Origin: Cyanobacteria bacterium T3Sed10_344R1
GTDB taxonomy: Bacteria > Cyanobacteriota > Cyanobacteriia > Phormidesmidales > Phormidesmidaceae
Direction of reading: 5' to 3'
Assembly (NCBI GenBank): GCA_003566335.1
Contig: PXDR01000581.1
Coordinates: forward strand, 1-5,402
DNA: 5,402 nt
Shown one piece after another: positions 1 to 5,067 of the stretch. The notes beneath the pieces were generated by a model, which was not told the DNA's origin, searched no databases, and saw only the letters and a program-made list of their open reading frames with translations. The position numbers were made by a program, and so were the translations under genes. The first letter of the stretch is position 1. Each line of letters begins with the position of its first letter.

Positions 1-1
1 C

Positions 2-307
2 TGGGGGCGCTGGGGCCAGGTGGCGGCGATTGGCTTCTATCCTTACCTCAAGCCCGAGGGGAAAGGGGCGTTTCACAAACGGGATATCCGGCTGCCCTGG
101 GCGCTGTTGCCGGGGTTGGGTGCCTTGGGGGGACTGGCGGCCCTAAGTGGTTGGCCAGGGGGGATTCTAGGGATGTCTGGGGCTGGGATCGCACTGCTAA
201 GCGGCTATTGGTTTCACCGTCAGCTTGGCGGTCATACCGGGGATACCTACGGCGCAGTGGTGGAATGGACTGAAGCGCTAATGCTTTGCGTGGCCGCTGC
301 GCTTTAG
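2..307 (+). CDS. cobS: Adenosylcobinamide-GDP ribazoletransferase (cobalamin synthase), C-terminal part
   Basis: The reading frame is open from the left edge and encodes the last 101 residues of a membrane protein; its start lies outside the window. CobS joins alpha-ribazole to adenosylcobinamide-GDP in the last steps of cobalamin (or pseudocobalamin) synthesis and sits in the inner membrane. The visible part begins WGRWGQV and continues FYPYLKPEGKGAFHK, matching the RW-Q...PYL-EG-G segment of the family. Hydrophobic Gly/Ala/Leu-rich stretches follow at about nt 95-160 and 165-215. The conserved C-terminal motif GGHTGDTYGA (from nt 227) precedes an Ala/Leu-rich last helix with a Glu, as is usual. 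It ends in TAG with no frameshift seen. The 289-bp spacer to fbp and the unrelated function make co-transcription with fbp unlikely. The family call is from recognised motifs. Confidence 0.88.
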   Translation, partial: WGRWGQVAAIGFYPYLKPEGKGAFHKRDIRLPWALLPGLGALGGLAALSGWPGGILGMSGAGIALLSGYWFHRQLGGHTGDTYGAVVEWTEALMLCVAAAL

Positions 308-339
308 GTCAGTGCCTTAGGGCATTTAGGGCTGCTTAG

Positions 340-353
340 GTAGCCTGAGCTAC
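340..353 (+). promoter_or_regulatory. Exact NtcA-binding consensus upstream of fbp
   Basis: The site reads GTAGCCTGAGCTAC, a perfect GTA-N8-TAC match with 5-bp inverted arms (GTAGC/GCTAC) around CTGA. NtcA is the global nitrogen regulator of cyanobacteria. At activated promoters its site is usually centred near -41.5, with a -10 box about 20-24 nt further on. Here that window offers only GATTTT (376-381). A better -10 (TATAGT, 383-388) lies 29 nt away, longer than usual. About one chance match is expected per 4 kb, but only two exist in this window and both are intergenic. Alternatively the inverted repeat followed by GTTTT could be a weak hairpin terminator for cobS. Confidence 0.45.
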
Positions 354-537
354 GTTTTAAGCCGATTGACCCTGAGATTTTCTATAGTTCATCTAAAGGT
401 TAGTTTGTGGAACTGGGATGGCTTCCTAATATATGGGGGAGGTCAAACTAGACCGTCGATTGTTTACACAACTCCCTGGGATCGGTTTTCTAGCCTCCCA
501 GCATCCAGCAGTGAAAGCCTTTGGAATGCGGAGAAGT

Positions 538-545
538 GCGATCGC
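538..545. repeat. HIP1 octamer GCGATCGC (spacer copy)
   Basis: A perfect copy of the highly iterated palindrome of cyanobacterial genomes, embedded as TGCGATCGCA in the fbp leader. It supports the cyanobacterial origin; no local function is implied. Confidence 0.9.
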
Positions 546-565
546 AGCTAGCTTGGCCGCAGCGC

Positions 566-590
566 CTCCGGGCCTGCAAACCCACAGGAG
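566..590 (+). promoter_or_regulatory. fbp ribosome binding site inside a possible hairpin
   Basis: AGGAG at 586-590 lies 6 nt before the fbp ATG and is the only clear Shine-Dalgarno in front of a gene start in this window, so it decides the start. CTCC (566-569) can pair with GGAG (587-590), and GGG (570-572) with CCC (581-583), leaving a 3-nt bulge and an 8-nt loop. A competing helix pairs CCTG (573-576) with CAGG (585-588). Both would hide the ribosome binding site. The RBS is well supported; a regulatory role for the fold is inference. Confidence 0.6.
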
Positions 591-596
591 AAACAT

Positions 597-1637
597 ATGG
601 CTGAAGGCTATCAACCCACCAAAGCAGCAGCCCTCGATCGAGACTGCACCACCCTGTCTCGCCACGTCCTACAACAGCTGCAAAGCTTTGGGCAAGAAGC
701 TCAAGACCTCAGCGCCCTGATGAATCGCATTGCCCTAGCGGGCAAGCTTGTCGCCCGCCACCTGAGTCGAGCGGGCCTAGTCGAAGACGCCCTAGTCTTT
801 ACCGGACGCACCAACGTCCAGGGCGAATCCGTCAAGCGCATGGACATTTACGCCAACGACGTCTTCATTTCCGTCTTTAAGCAAAGTGGCCTAGTCTGCC
901 GCCTTGCGTCCGAAGAGATGGACGACGTTTACTACATCCCTGAGAACTGCCCCATCGGTCGCTACACCCTGCTATACGACCCAATCGACGGCTCCTCCAA
1001 CGTAGACATCAACCTCAACGTCGGCTCCATCTTCGCCATCCGTCAACAGGTCGGCGACGACGCCAACCAAACCGGCGACGACCTGCTCAGCAATGGCCGG
1101 GATCAGCTTGCCGCAGGCTATATCCTCTATGGCCCTAGTACCGTGCTGGTCTACTCCATCGGCCACGGGGTTCACGCCTTCACCCTTGACCCCAGCCTAG
1201 GCGAATTCATTCTGTCCGCCGAGAACATTCGCTTGCCCAACCACGGGCCAAACTACAGCGTTAACGAAGGCAACTACTGGCAGTGGGACGACTCCCTGCG
1301 GGACTACATCCGCTACGTCCACCGCCACGAAGGCTACTCCTCCCGCTACAGCGGAGCCCTAGTCGGTGACTTTCACCGCATCTTGATGCAGGGCGGCGTC
1401 TTTCTCTACCCTGGCACCACCAAACAGCCCGACGGCAAACTACGGCTGCTGTACGAATCCGCCCCCTTGGCCTACCTAATCGAGCAAGCTGGCGGCAAAG
1501 CCAGCACCGGCACCCAGCCCATCCTCGATGTGGTTCCCGACAAACTCCACTACCGCACCCCCCTCGTCATCGGCAGCACCGAAGACGTCAATCTGGTGGA
1601 ATCCTTTATTCAGGAGCGGATAAAAGAGGGGGTGTAA
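597..1637 (+). CDS. fbp: Class I fructose-1,6-bisphosphatase
   Basis: The 346-residue cytosolic enzyme hydrolyses fructose 1,6-bisphosphate to fructose 6-phosphate plus phosphate, using Mg2+, in gluconeogenesis and the sugar-phosphate cycles. The metal site is visible as SEEMDD (105-110) and YDPIDGSSNVD (127-137). NEGNYWQW is at 223-230, and YSSRYSGALVGDFHRIL (from 247) forms part of the substrate/phosphate site. The family signature GKLRLLYESAPLA starts at 280, with the active-site Lys281 and metal-ligand Glu287. Length and start (ATG, AGGAG 6 nt upstream) are typical. The only cysteines are 17, 101 and 118. The Cys-rich loop of chloroplast FBPase, expected around residues 150-172, is missing, so thioredoxin activation through that loop is not expected. 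Cyanobacteria also have a bifunctional GlpX-type FBPase/SBPase for the Calvin cycle. This class I enzyme is linked to zwf-opcA and probably serves hexose-phosphate supply to the oxidative pentose phosphate route. An NtcA box lies about 245 bp upstream. Confidence 0.97.
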   Translation: MAEGYQPTKAAALDRDCTTLSRHVLQQLQSFGQEAQDLSALMNRIALAGKLVARHLSRAGLVEDALVFTGRTNVQGESVKRMDIYANDVFISVFKQSGLVCRLASEEMDDVYYIPENCPIGRYTLLYDPIDGSSNVDINLNVGSIFAIRQQVGDDANQTGDDLLSNGRDQLAAGYILYGPSTVLVYSIGHGVHAFTLDPSLGEFILSAENIRLPNHGPNYSVNEGNYWQWDDSLRDYIRYVHRHEGYSSRYSGALVGDFHRILMQGGVFLYPGTTKQPDGKLRLLYESAPLAYLIEQAGGKASTGTQPILDVVPDKLHYRTPLVIGSTEDVNLVESFIQERIKEGV

Positions 1638-1671
1638 GGGGGTGAGGCTTTGCAGGTGGGGCTGAGACAGG

Positions 1672-1706
1672 GCTATTAGCTGTTAGCTGTTGGCTATTAG
1701 CTTTTG
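1672..1706 (-). repeat. Heptad tandem repeat array 1 (GCTRTTR; five units)
   Basis: Five head-to-tail 7-mers: GCTATTA, GCTGTTA, GCTGTTG, GCTATTA, GCTTTTG. The consensus is the reverse complement of arrays 2 and 3, so it is placed on the minus strand. It resembles the short tandemly repeated repetitive (STRR) heptamers known in intergenic DNA of filamentous cyanobacteria. The seven-base period rules out a coding explanation. Confidence 0.85.
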
Positions 1707-1863
1707 GATAGAGTTGTTAGTGACAAGATGGTCTCTTCTTTGACTCCTATTTGGTTCCTAATCTTTGACCAATATGTCCTAGCCCTGCCAACAACCCTCA
1801 CCCCAGCCCCAACAATTCCATCCTAGAGAAACCCCTACTCCCCTTTCTCCAACCCCCTCGATC

Positions 1864-1891
1864 TAACGGCTAACAGCTAACGGCCAACAGC
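1864..1891 (+). repeat. Heptad tandem repeat array 2 (YAACRGC; four units)
   Basis: Four contiguous 7-mers: TAACGGC, TAACAGC, TAACGGC, CAACAGC. It is inverted relative to array 1. Positions 1672-1699 can pair with 1864-1891 over 28 positions with three A·C mismatches and three G·U pairs, closing a loop of about 160 nt. An isolated CAACAGC unit recurs at 1933-1939, nearer the zwf start. Confidence 0.85.
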
Positions 1892-1924
1892 CCTAGCGAG
1901 CCTAGCGAGCCATGCCCGAAGGGC
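1892..1924 (+). repeat. Tandem 9-mer CCTAGCGAG ×2 plus GCCC-GAA-GGGC hairpin
   Basis: CCTAGCGAG occurs twice without a gap (1892-1900, 1901-1909), directly abutting heptad array 2. After CCAT comes a 4-bp palindrome, GCCC GAA GGGC (1914-1924). The block looks like part of a dispersed intergenic repeat rather than a terminator, as no T-run of note follows. Function unknown. Confidence 0.6.
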
Positions 1925-1967
1925 TTTATAGCCAACAGCTCTCCCCCCCACCCTGTCGCCACCCACT

Positions 1968-1978
1968 CCCCCCCTATG
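1968..1978 (+). promoter_or_regulatory. C7-TATG start context of zwf, no Shine-Dalgarno
   Basis: Seven C residues (1968-1974) and a T run straight into the ATG. The preceding 30 nt are C-rich with no purine-rich ribosome binding site. The identical 11-mer stands at the opcA start (3628-3638), and both follow heptad repeats. The start is nevertheless trusted because the protein begins MVSLLENPLRVG, the usual N-terminus of cyanobacterial Zwf. Confidence 0.7.
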
Positions 1979-3511
1979 GTCAGCCTGCTCGAAAATCCCC
2001 TCCGCGTTGGTCTCCAGCAAGATCGCATTCCCGATCCCCAGATTCTCGTTATTTTTGGCGCGTCGGGGGATCTCACCCAGCGGAAGCTAGTGCCCTCGCT
2101 CTATCAAATGAAGCGGGAGCGACGATTGCCGCCTGAGCTGACCATCGTCGGCGTCGCCCGGCGGGATTGGAGTCACGACTACTTCCGGGAACATATGCTC
2201 GACGGCGTCGAGAACTACGGCGGCGGCATTGGCCACCAAGCCGAGTGGGACAGCTTTGCCCAAGGGCTGTTTTACTGCTCCGGCGACATCGACAACCCCG
2301 AAAGCTACCACAAGCTCAAAGCCTTTCTGGCCGAGCTTGACGACCAGCGGGGCACCCGAGGTAATCGCTCCTTTTACCTGTCCGTTGCGCCGCGATTCTT
2401 CGGCGAAGCTGCTGAGCAGCTTGGGGCTGCTGGAATGCTGGCCGACCCTGAAAAGACCCGGCTAGTGATTGAAAAGCCCTTTGGCAAAGACCTCGCCACC
2501 GCCCAATCCCTTAACCGAATTGTCCGAAAGGTGTGCCGAGAAGAGCAGATCTACCGCATCGACCACTACCTAGGCAAAGAAACCGTCCAGAACCTAATGG
2601 TGTTCCGGTTTGCCAACGCCATTTTTGAGCCCTTGTGGAATCGCCAGTTTGTTGACCACGTGCAAATCACCGTGGCAGAAACCGTGGGCCTAGAGGGTCG
2701 GGCCGGGTATTACGAAACCGCCGGAGCTCTGCGGGATATGGTGCAAAACCACCTGATGCAGCTCTTTTGCCTGACGGCAATGGAGCCACCGAACTCCTTA
2801 GATGCCGACAGCATTCGCAATGAGAAGGTGAAGGTGATTCAGGCGGCCCGCCTAGCCGACACCGAAAACCTCGATCGCAGCGCGGTGCGAGGTCAATATA
2901 CCCCTGGCTGGATGAAAGGCAAGGCTGTTCCTGGCTATCGGGACGAAGACGGGGCTAGCCCTGAATCCACCACACCCACCTACGCCGCCCTAAAGCTCGT
3001 CGTAGACAACTGGCGCTGGAAAGGGGTGCCCTTCTACCTGCGCACCGGCAAGCGGATGCCGAAAAAGGTGTCAGAAATTTCCATCCACTTCAAAGAAGTG
3101 CCCTATCTGATGTTCCAATCTGCGGCCAAGCAGATGAACCACAACGTGCTGGCCCTGCGCATCCAGCCAGACGAGGGGATTTCCATGAAGTTTGAGGTGA
3201 AGACCCCCGGTTCTTCCCTGCGCACCCGCTCCGTGGACATGGACTTCCGCTATGACGCCGCCTTTGGCCAAGCCAGCGCCGAAGCCTACAGCCGCCTGCT
3301 GGTGGACTGCATGTTGGGCGACCAAACCCTATTCACCCGAGGCGACGAAGTCGAAGCCTCCTGGCGCGTCCTCACCCCTGTGCTAGAAGTGTGGGATGCC
3401 CCCGCCCCCCCCGACGCCATCCCCTTCTACGAAGCCGGAACCTGGGAACCCGTGGAAGCCGAACTCCTGCTCAACCGCGATGGCCGCCGCTGGCGACGCC
3501 TCTCAGGCTAA
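1976..3511 (+). CDS. zwf: Glucose-6-phosphate 1-dehydrogenase
   Basis: The 511-residue cytosolic enzyme oxidises glucose 6-phosphate to 6-phosphogluconolactone with NADP+, the entry step of the oxidative pentose phosphate pathway and a main source of NADPH in the dark. The N-terminal Rossmann domain carries IFGASGDL (26-33; dinucleotide-binding GxxGDL). EKPFGKD is at 166-172. The active-site signature RIDHYLGKE is at 194-202. The catalytic His is probably His259 in LRDMVQNHL, and YLRTGKRMP (354-362) belongs to the substrate/NADP region. Length and both ends are normal for cyanobacteria. Cysteines are 101, 187, 265 and 445; the paired cysteines of plastid G6PDH are not evident, so redox control probably acts through OpcA, encoded 124 bp downstream. 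Its start has a C-tract leader shared with opcA and no ribosome binding site. fbp lies upstream across a repeat-rich 338-bp spacer. Confidence 0.98.
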   Translation: MVSLLENPLRVGLQQDRIPDPQILVIFGASGDLTQRKLVPSLYQMKRERRLPPELTIVGVARRDWSHDYFREHMLDGVENYGGGIGHQAEWDSFAQGLFYCSGDIDNPESYHKLKAFLAELDDQRGTRGNRSFYLSVAPRFFGEAAEQLGAAGMLADPEKTRLVIEKPFGKDLATAQSLNRIVRKVCREEQIYRIDHYLGKETVQNLMVFRFANAIFEPLWNRQFVDHVQITVAETVGLEGRAGYYETAGALRDMVQNHLMQLFCLTAMEPPNSLDADSIRNEKVKVIQAARLADTENLDRSAVRGQYTPGWMKGKAVPGYRDEDGASPESTTPTYAALKLVVDNWRWKGVPFYLRTGKRMPKKVSEISIHFKEVPYLMFQSAAKQMNHNVLALRIQPDEGISMKFEVKTPGSSLRTRSVDMDFRYDAAFGQASAEAYSRLLVDCMLGDQTLFTRGDEVEASWRVLTPVLEVWDAPAPPDAIPFYEAGTWEPVEAELLLNRDGRRWRRLSG

Positions 3512-3583
3512 GCACGCCATAACCAACTCCCCCCAAAGACCAGTCAAAGACTTCAGCAAAATCCTGCCCCAGGGCTTCTTAGC

Positions 3584-3625
3584 TAAGAGCCAACAGCCAA
3601 TAGCTAATAGCCAATAACCAACAGC
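3584..3625 (+). repeat. Heptad tandem repeat array 3 (YAAYAGC; six units)
   Basis: Six contiguous 7-mers in the zwf–opcA spacer: TAAGAGC, CAACAGC, CAATAGC, TAATAGC, CAATAAC, CAACAGC. It has the same consensus and orientation as array 2 and the opposite orientation to array 1. It ends 10 bp before the opcA start codon, so it must form most of the proximal opcA leader. Confidence 0.88.
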
Positions 3626-3627
3626 CA

Positions 3628-3638
3628 CCCCCCCTATG
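3628..3638 (+). promoter_or_regulatory. C7-TATG start context of opcA, no Shine-Dalgarno
   Basis: Seven C residues (3628-3634) followed by TATG, identical to the zwf start context. No purine-rich ribosome binding site is present; the leader immediately upstream is the heptad array. The start is supported by the N-terminus MTTTPIVALQKPKDISL, typical of cyanobacterial OpcA. Confidence 0.7.
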
Positions 3639-4973
3639 ACTACCACCCCAATCGTCGCACTCCAAAAACCTAAGGACATCTCCTTAGACGACATTGAAAA
3701 CGAACTGCGCAATATTTGGCACAGCCAGGACGGCGGCAAGTCTGCCCCCGTTGCCACCCGCGCCTCCACCTTCAGCATGGTGGTTTACGAGCCAGAAGAA
3801 TTTCAGCAGCTCCTAGCCGCTCTGGGCTTTTACCGAGGGCCGATTGACGGCATTCACGGCCCAGATACCAAAGAAGCCGTGCGCCAATCCCAAATCACCT
3901 ACGGGTTGCGGGTCACGGGTCGGGTTGGCCCCCGCACCCTAGCTCGACTGCGGAAAGAGTATGACCAGCTTTCGCCAGAACAGCAGCAGATTAGCAACCC
4001 CGACTTTCGCGGCTTTTCGCTGAATGAAGCGATCGCAGCCTACAATCCCTGCCGCGTCATCACCCTTTGCCCAACCCTCGGGGCCGATCAGGGCATTGAA
4101 GCCCAGGTGTCCGCCTACTGCCCAGTACAGAAGCGCAGCGGCAGTAATTTGATCTGCTGTGAATACATCACCCTGCGGGGCAATAAGGCGGCGATTGAGC
4201 GGGCGGGGCAGCTTGTAGCCTCTCTGATGATTGGCGATCTGCCCAAGTTTGTCTGGTGGAAGGCAACCCCCAACCCCGAACAGGCGATTTTCCAGCGACT
4301 GTCGGATGAATGTAACTGCGTGATTGTCGATTCCTGCTACTTCAGCGATGCCGAGTCTGAACTGGTGAAAATGCAGGAGTTGATTGAGGACAATACCTTC
4401 ATTGCCGACCTCAACTGGCACCGGCTGTCCCCCTGGCAAGAGCTGACTGCGGCTGCCTTTGACCCGGTTGAGCGCCGGGAGTCGCTGATGGAAGTGGATC
4501 AAATCAGCATTGACTATGAGAAAGGCAACGCAGCCCAAGCCCTGATGTTTTTGGGCTGGTTTGCCGGACGGCTGGACTGGCAGCCAAAATCATTCGTGGC
4601 GGAAGGCGGTGATTATGACCTGCGGAAAATTTACTTCAGCGGCCCCCACGGTCGGCAGATTGAGGCCGAGCTGGCGGCAATCCCGGTGGCGGATACTGGC
4701 GAAGTCAGCGGTGACCTGACTGGACTGCGGATTACCTCAACCAACCTAGAGGCGGACTGCTGCACCATTCTCTGTTCTGAAACCACCGGCTGTATGCGGA
4801 TGGAGGCCGGGGGCGGTGCCCAGGCTTGCCGCACGGAGCAGGTGACGGCCCTGTCGGATCAAAAGGCCGACTTTCTGCTGGGGCAGCAGCTCCAGCGCTG
4901 GGGTCAGGACGTGCTGTACGAAGAAAGCCTCGCGGTGGTCGGTCAGATTTTGCGATTACGTCAAGCGGGTTGA
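3636..4973 (+). CDS. opcA: Glucose-6-phosphate dehydrogenase assembly/activator protein OpcA
   Basis: The 445-residue soluble protein is the allosteric activator of G6PDH and is needed for full Zwf activity in cyanobacteria. Residues about 54-107 form a peptidoglycan-binding-like repeat (EFQQLLAALGFYRGPIDGIHG, then TKEAVRQSQ and VGPRTLARL), the module known at the N-terminus of cyanobacterial OpcA; its role there is probably not wall binding, since no signal peptide is present. The rest is the OpcA domain, with KFVWWKATPNPEQ (204-216) and SPWQELTAAAFDP (265-277). There are 13 cysteines: 139, 145, 162, 174, 175, 226, 228, 234, 375, 376, 380, 386 and 398. In Anabaena PCC 7120, thioredoxin-m acts on OpcA Cys393/Cys399. 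The same spacing is found here as Cys380/Cys386 (CSETTGC), so I infer they are the redox pair. It lies 124 bp after zwf in the same direction, with no terminator between. Transcription likely ends at the hairpin at 5108-5139. Confidence 0.96.
   Translation: MTTTPIVALQKPKDISLDDIENELRNIWHSQDGGKSAPVATRASTFSMVVYEPEEFQQLLAALGFYRGPIDGIHGPDTKEAVRQSQITYGLRVTGRVGPRTLARLRKEYDQLSPEQQQISNPDFRGFSLNEAIAAYNPCRVITLCPTLGADQGIEAQVSAYCPVQKRSGSNLICCEYITLRGNKAAIERAGQLVASLMIGDLPKFVWWKATPNPEQAIFQRLSDECNCVIVDSCYFSDAESELVKMQELIEDNTFIADLNWHRLSPWQELTAAAFDPVERRESLMEVDQISIDYEKGNAAQALMFLGWFAGRLDWQPKSFVAEGGDYDLRKIYFSGPHGRQIEAELAAIPVADTGEVSGDLTGLRITSTNLEADCCTILCSETTGCMRMEAGGGAQACRTEQVTALSDQKADFLLGQQLQRWGQDVLYEESLAVVGQILRLRQAG
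4029..4036. repeat. HIP1 octamer GCGATCGC (in opcA)
   Basis: A perfect HIP1 copy inside the opcA coding region, read through as part of NEAIAAY (residues 130-136). Confidence 0.9.
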
Positions 4974-4975
4974 GC

Positions 4976-4991
4976 TAATGCTGTAATGCTG
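4976..4991 (+). repeat. Tandem 8-mer TAATGCTG ×2 after the opcA stop
   Basis: TAATGCTG at 4976-4983 is repeated at 4984-4991, starting 2 bp after the opcA stop codon. It is probably a small slippage duplication; no function is suggested. Confidence 0.6.
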
Positions 4992-5019
4992 AAGCCAACT
5001 AAAATCCAAAGGATAGAAA

Positions 5020-5060
5020 GTATCTCAGGGTACGACGAGAATGTCCCCGGTTGTGATACT
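5020..5060 (+). promoter_or_regulatory. NtcA-type promoter: GTA-N8-TAC plus -10, for the downstream small RNA
   Basis: GTATCTCAGGGTAC (5020-5033) is an exact NtcA box. Twenty-one nt later comes GATACT (5055-5060), four of six matches to TATAAT, the spacing of NtcA-activated class II promoters. Centring the box at -41.5 puts the start of transcription near 5068. An alternative -10, TAAATT (5061-5066), would start near 5073. There is no -35 consensus, as expected at such promoters. The only thing downstream on this strand is about 70 nt ending in a terminator, so this should be an sRNA promoter. Confidence 0.65.
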
Positions 5061-5067
5061 TAAATTA

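Larger units (their letters stand above)
1638..1975. other. Non-coding spacer between fbp and zwf
   Basis: No credible gene is seen in these 338 bp. In order the spacer holds a GCTRTTR heptad array (1672-1706), a pyrimidine-rich unstructured middle, a YAACRGC heptad array in the opposite orientation (1864-1891), a doubled 9-mer, a GCCC/GGGC hairpin, one more CAACAGC (1933-1939) and a C-rich leader running into zwf. Two -35-like hexamers (TTGACT 1740-1745, TTGACC 1765-1770) have no good -10 at 16-19 nt, so no zwf promoter is called. No trace of the tal gene found here in Nostocales is visible. No intrinsic terminator follows fbp, so read-through into zwf is possible. Confidence 0.7.

Noticed and set aside
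313..327. Small hairpin TGCC-TTAG-GGCA followed by TTT after cobS
   Set aside because: Only four base pairs and three T; too weak to call a terminator.
405..432. TTGTGG / TAATAT promoter pair upstream of fbp
   Set aside because: The 16-nt spacing is acceptable, but the hexamers match consensus at only 3 and 4 positions, so it is not distinguishable from chance.
433..720. Open frame of 95 codons (+) in the fbp leader
   Set aside because: It overlaps the start of fbp out of frame, has no recognisable protein features, and fbp has its own ribosome binding site.
972..1175. Minus-strand frame inside fbp
   Set aside because: Opposite-strand shadow of conserved FBPase sequence, including the DPIDGSSN motif.
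1740..1770. TTGACT and TTGACC as -35 boxes of a zwf promoter
   Set aside because: No acceptable -10 at 16-19 nt from either; TAATCT is only 13 nt after the first.
1912..2136. ATG-initiated frame across the zwf start
   Set aside because: A different frame from zwf, starting inside the repeat block. The translation is Pro/Ser-rich noise and the zwf N-terminus is canonical.
1672..3625. Heptad arrays as a CRISPR or a transposon end
   Set aside because: There are no spacers between units, units are only 7 bp, and there is no transposase or matching terminal inverted repeat pair with target duplication.
3939..4538. 199-codon minus-strand open frame inside opcA
   Set aside because: It lies wholly within opcA on the opposite strand. 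The opcA frame has clear family motifs and this one has none; it reflects GC-rich codon use.
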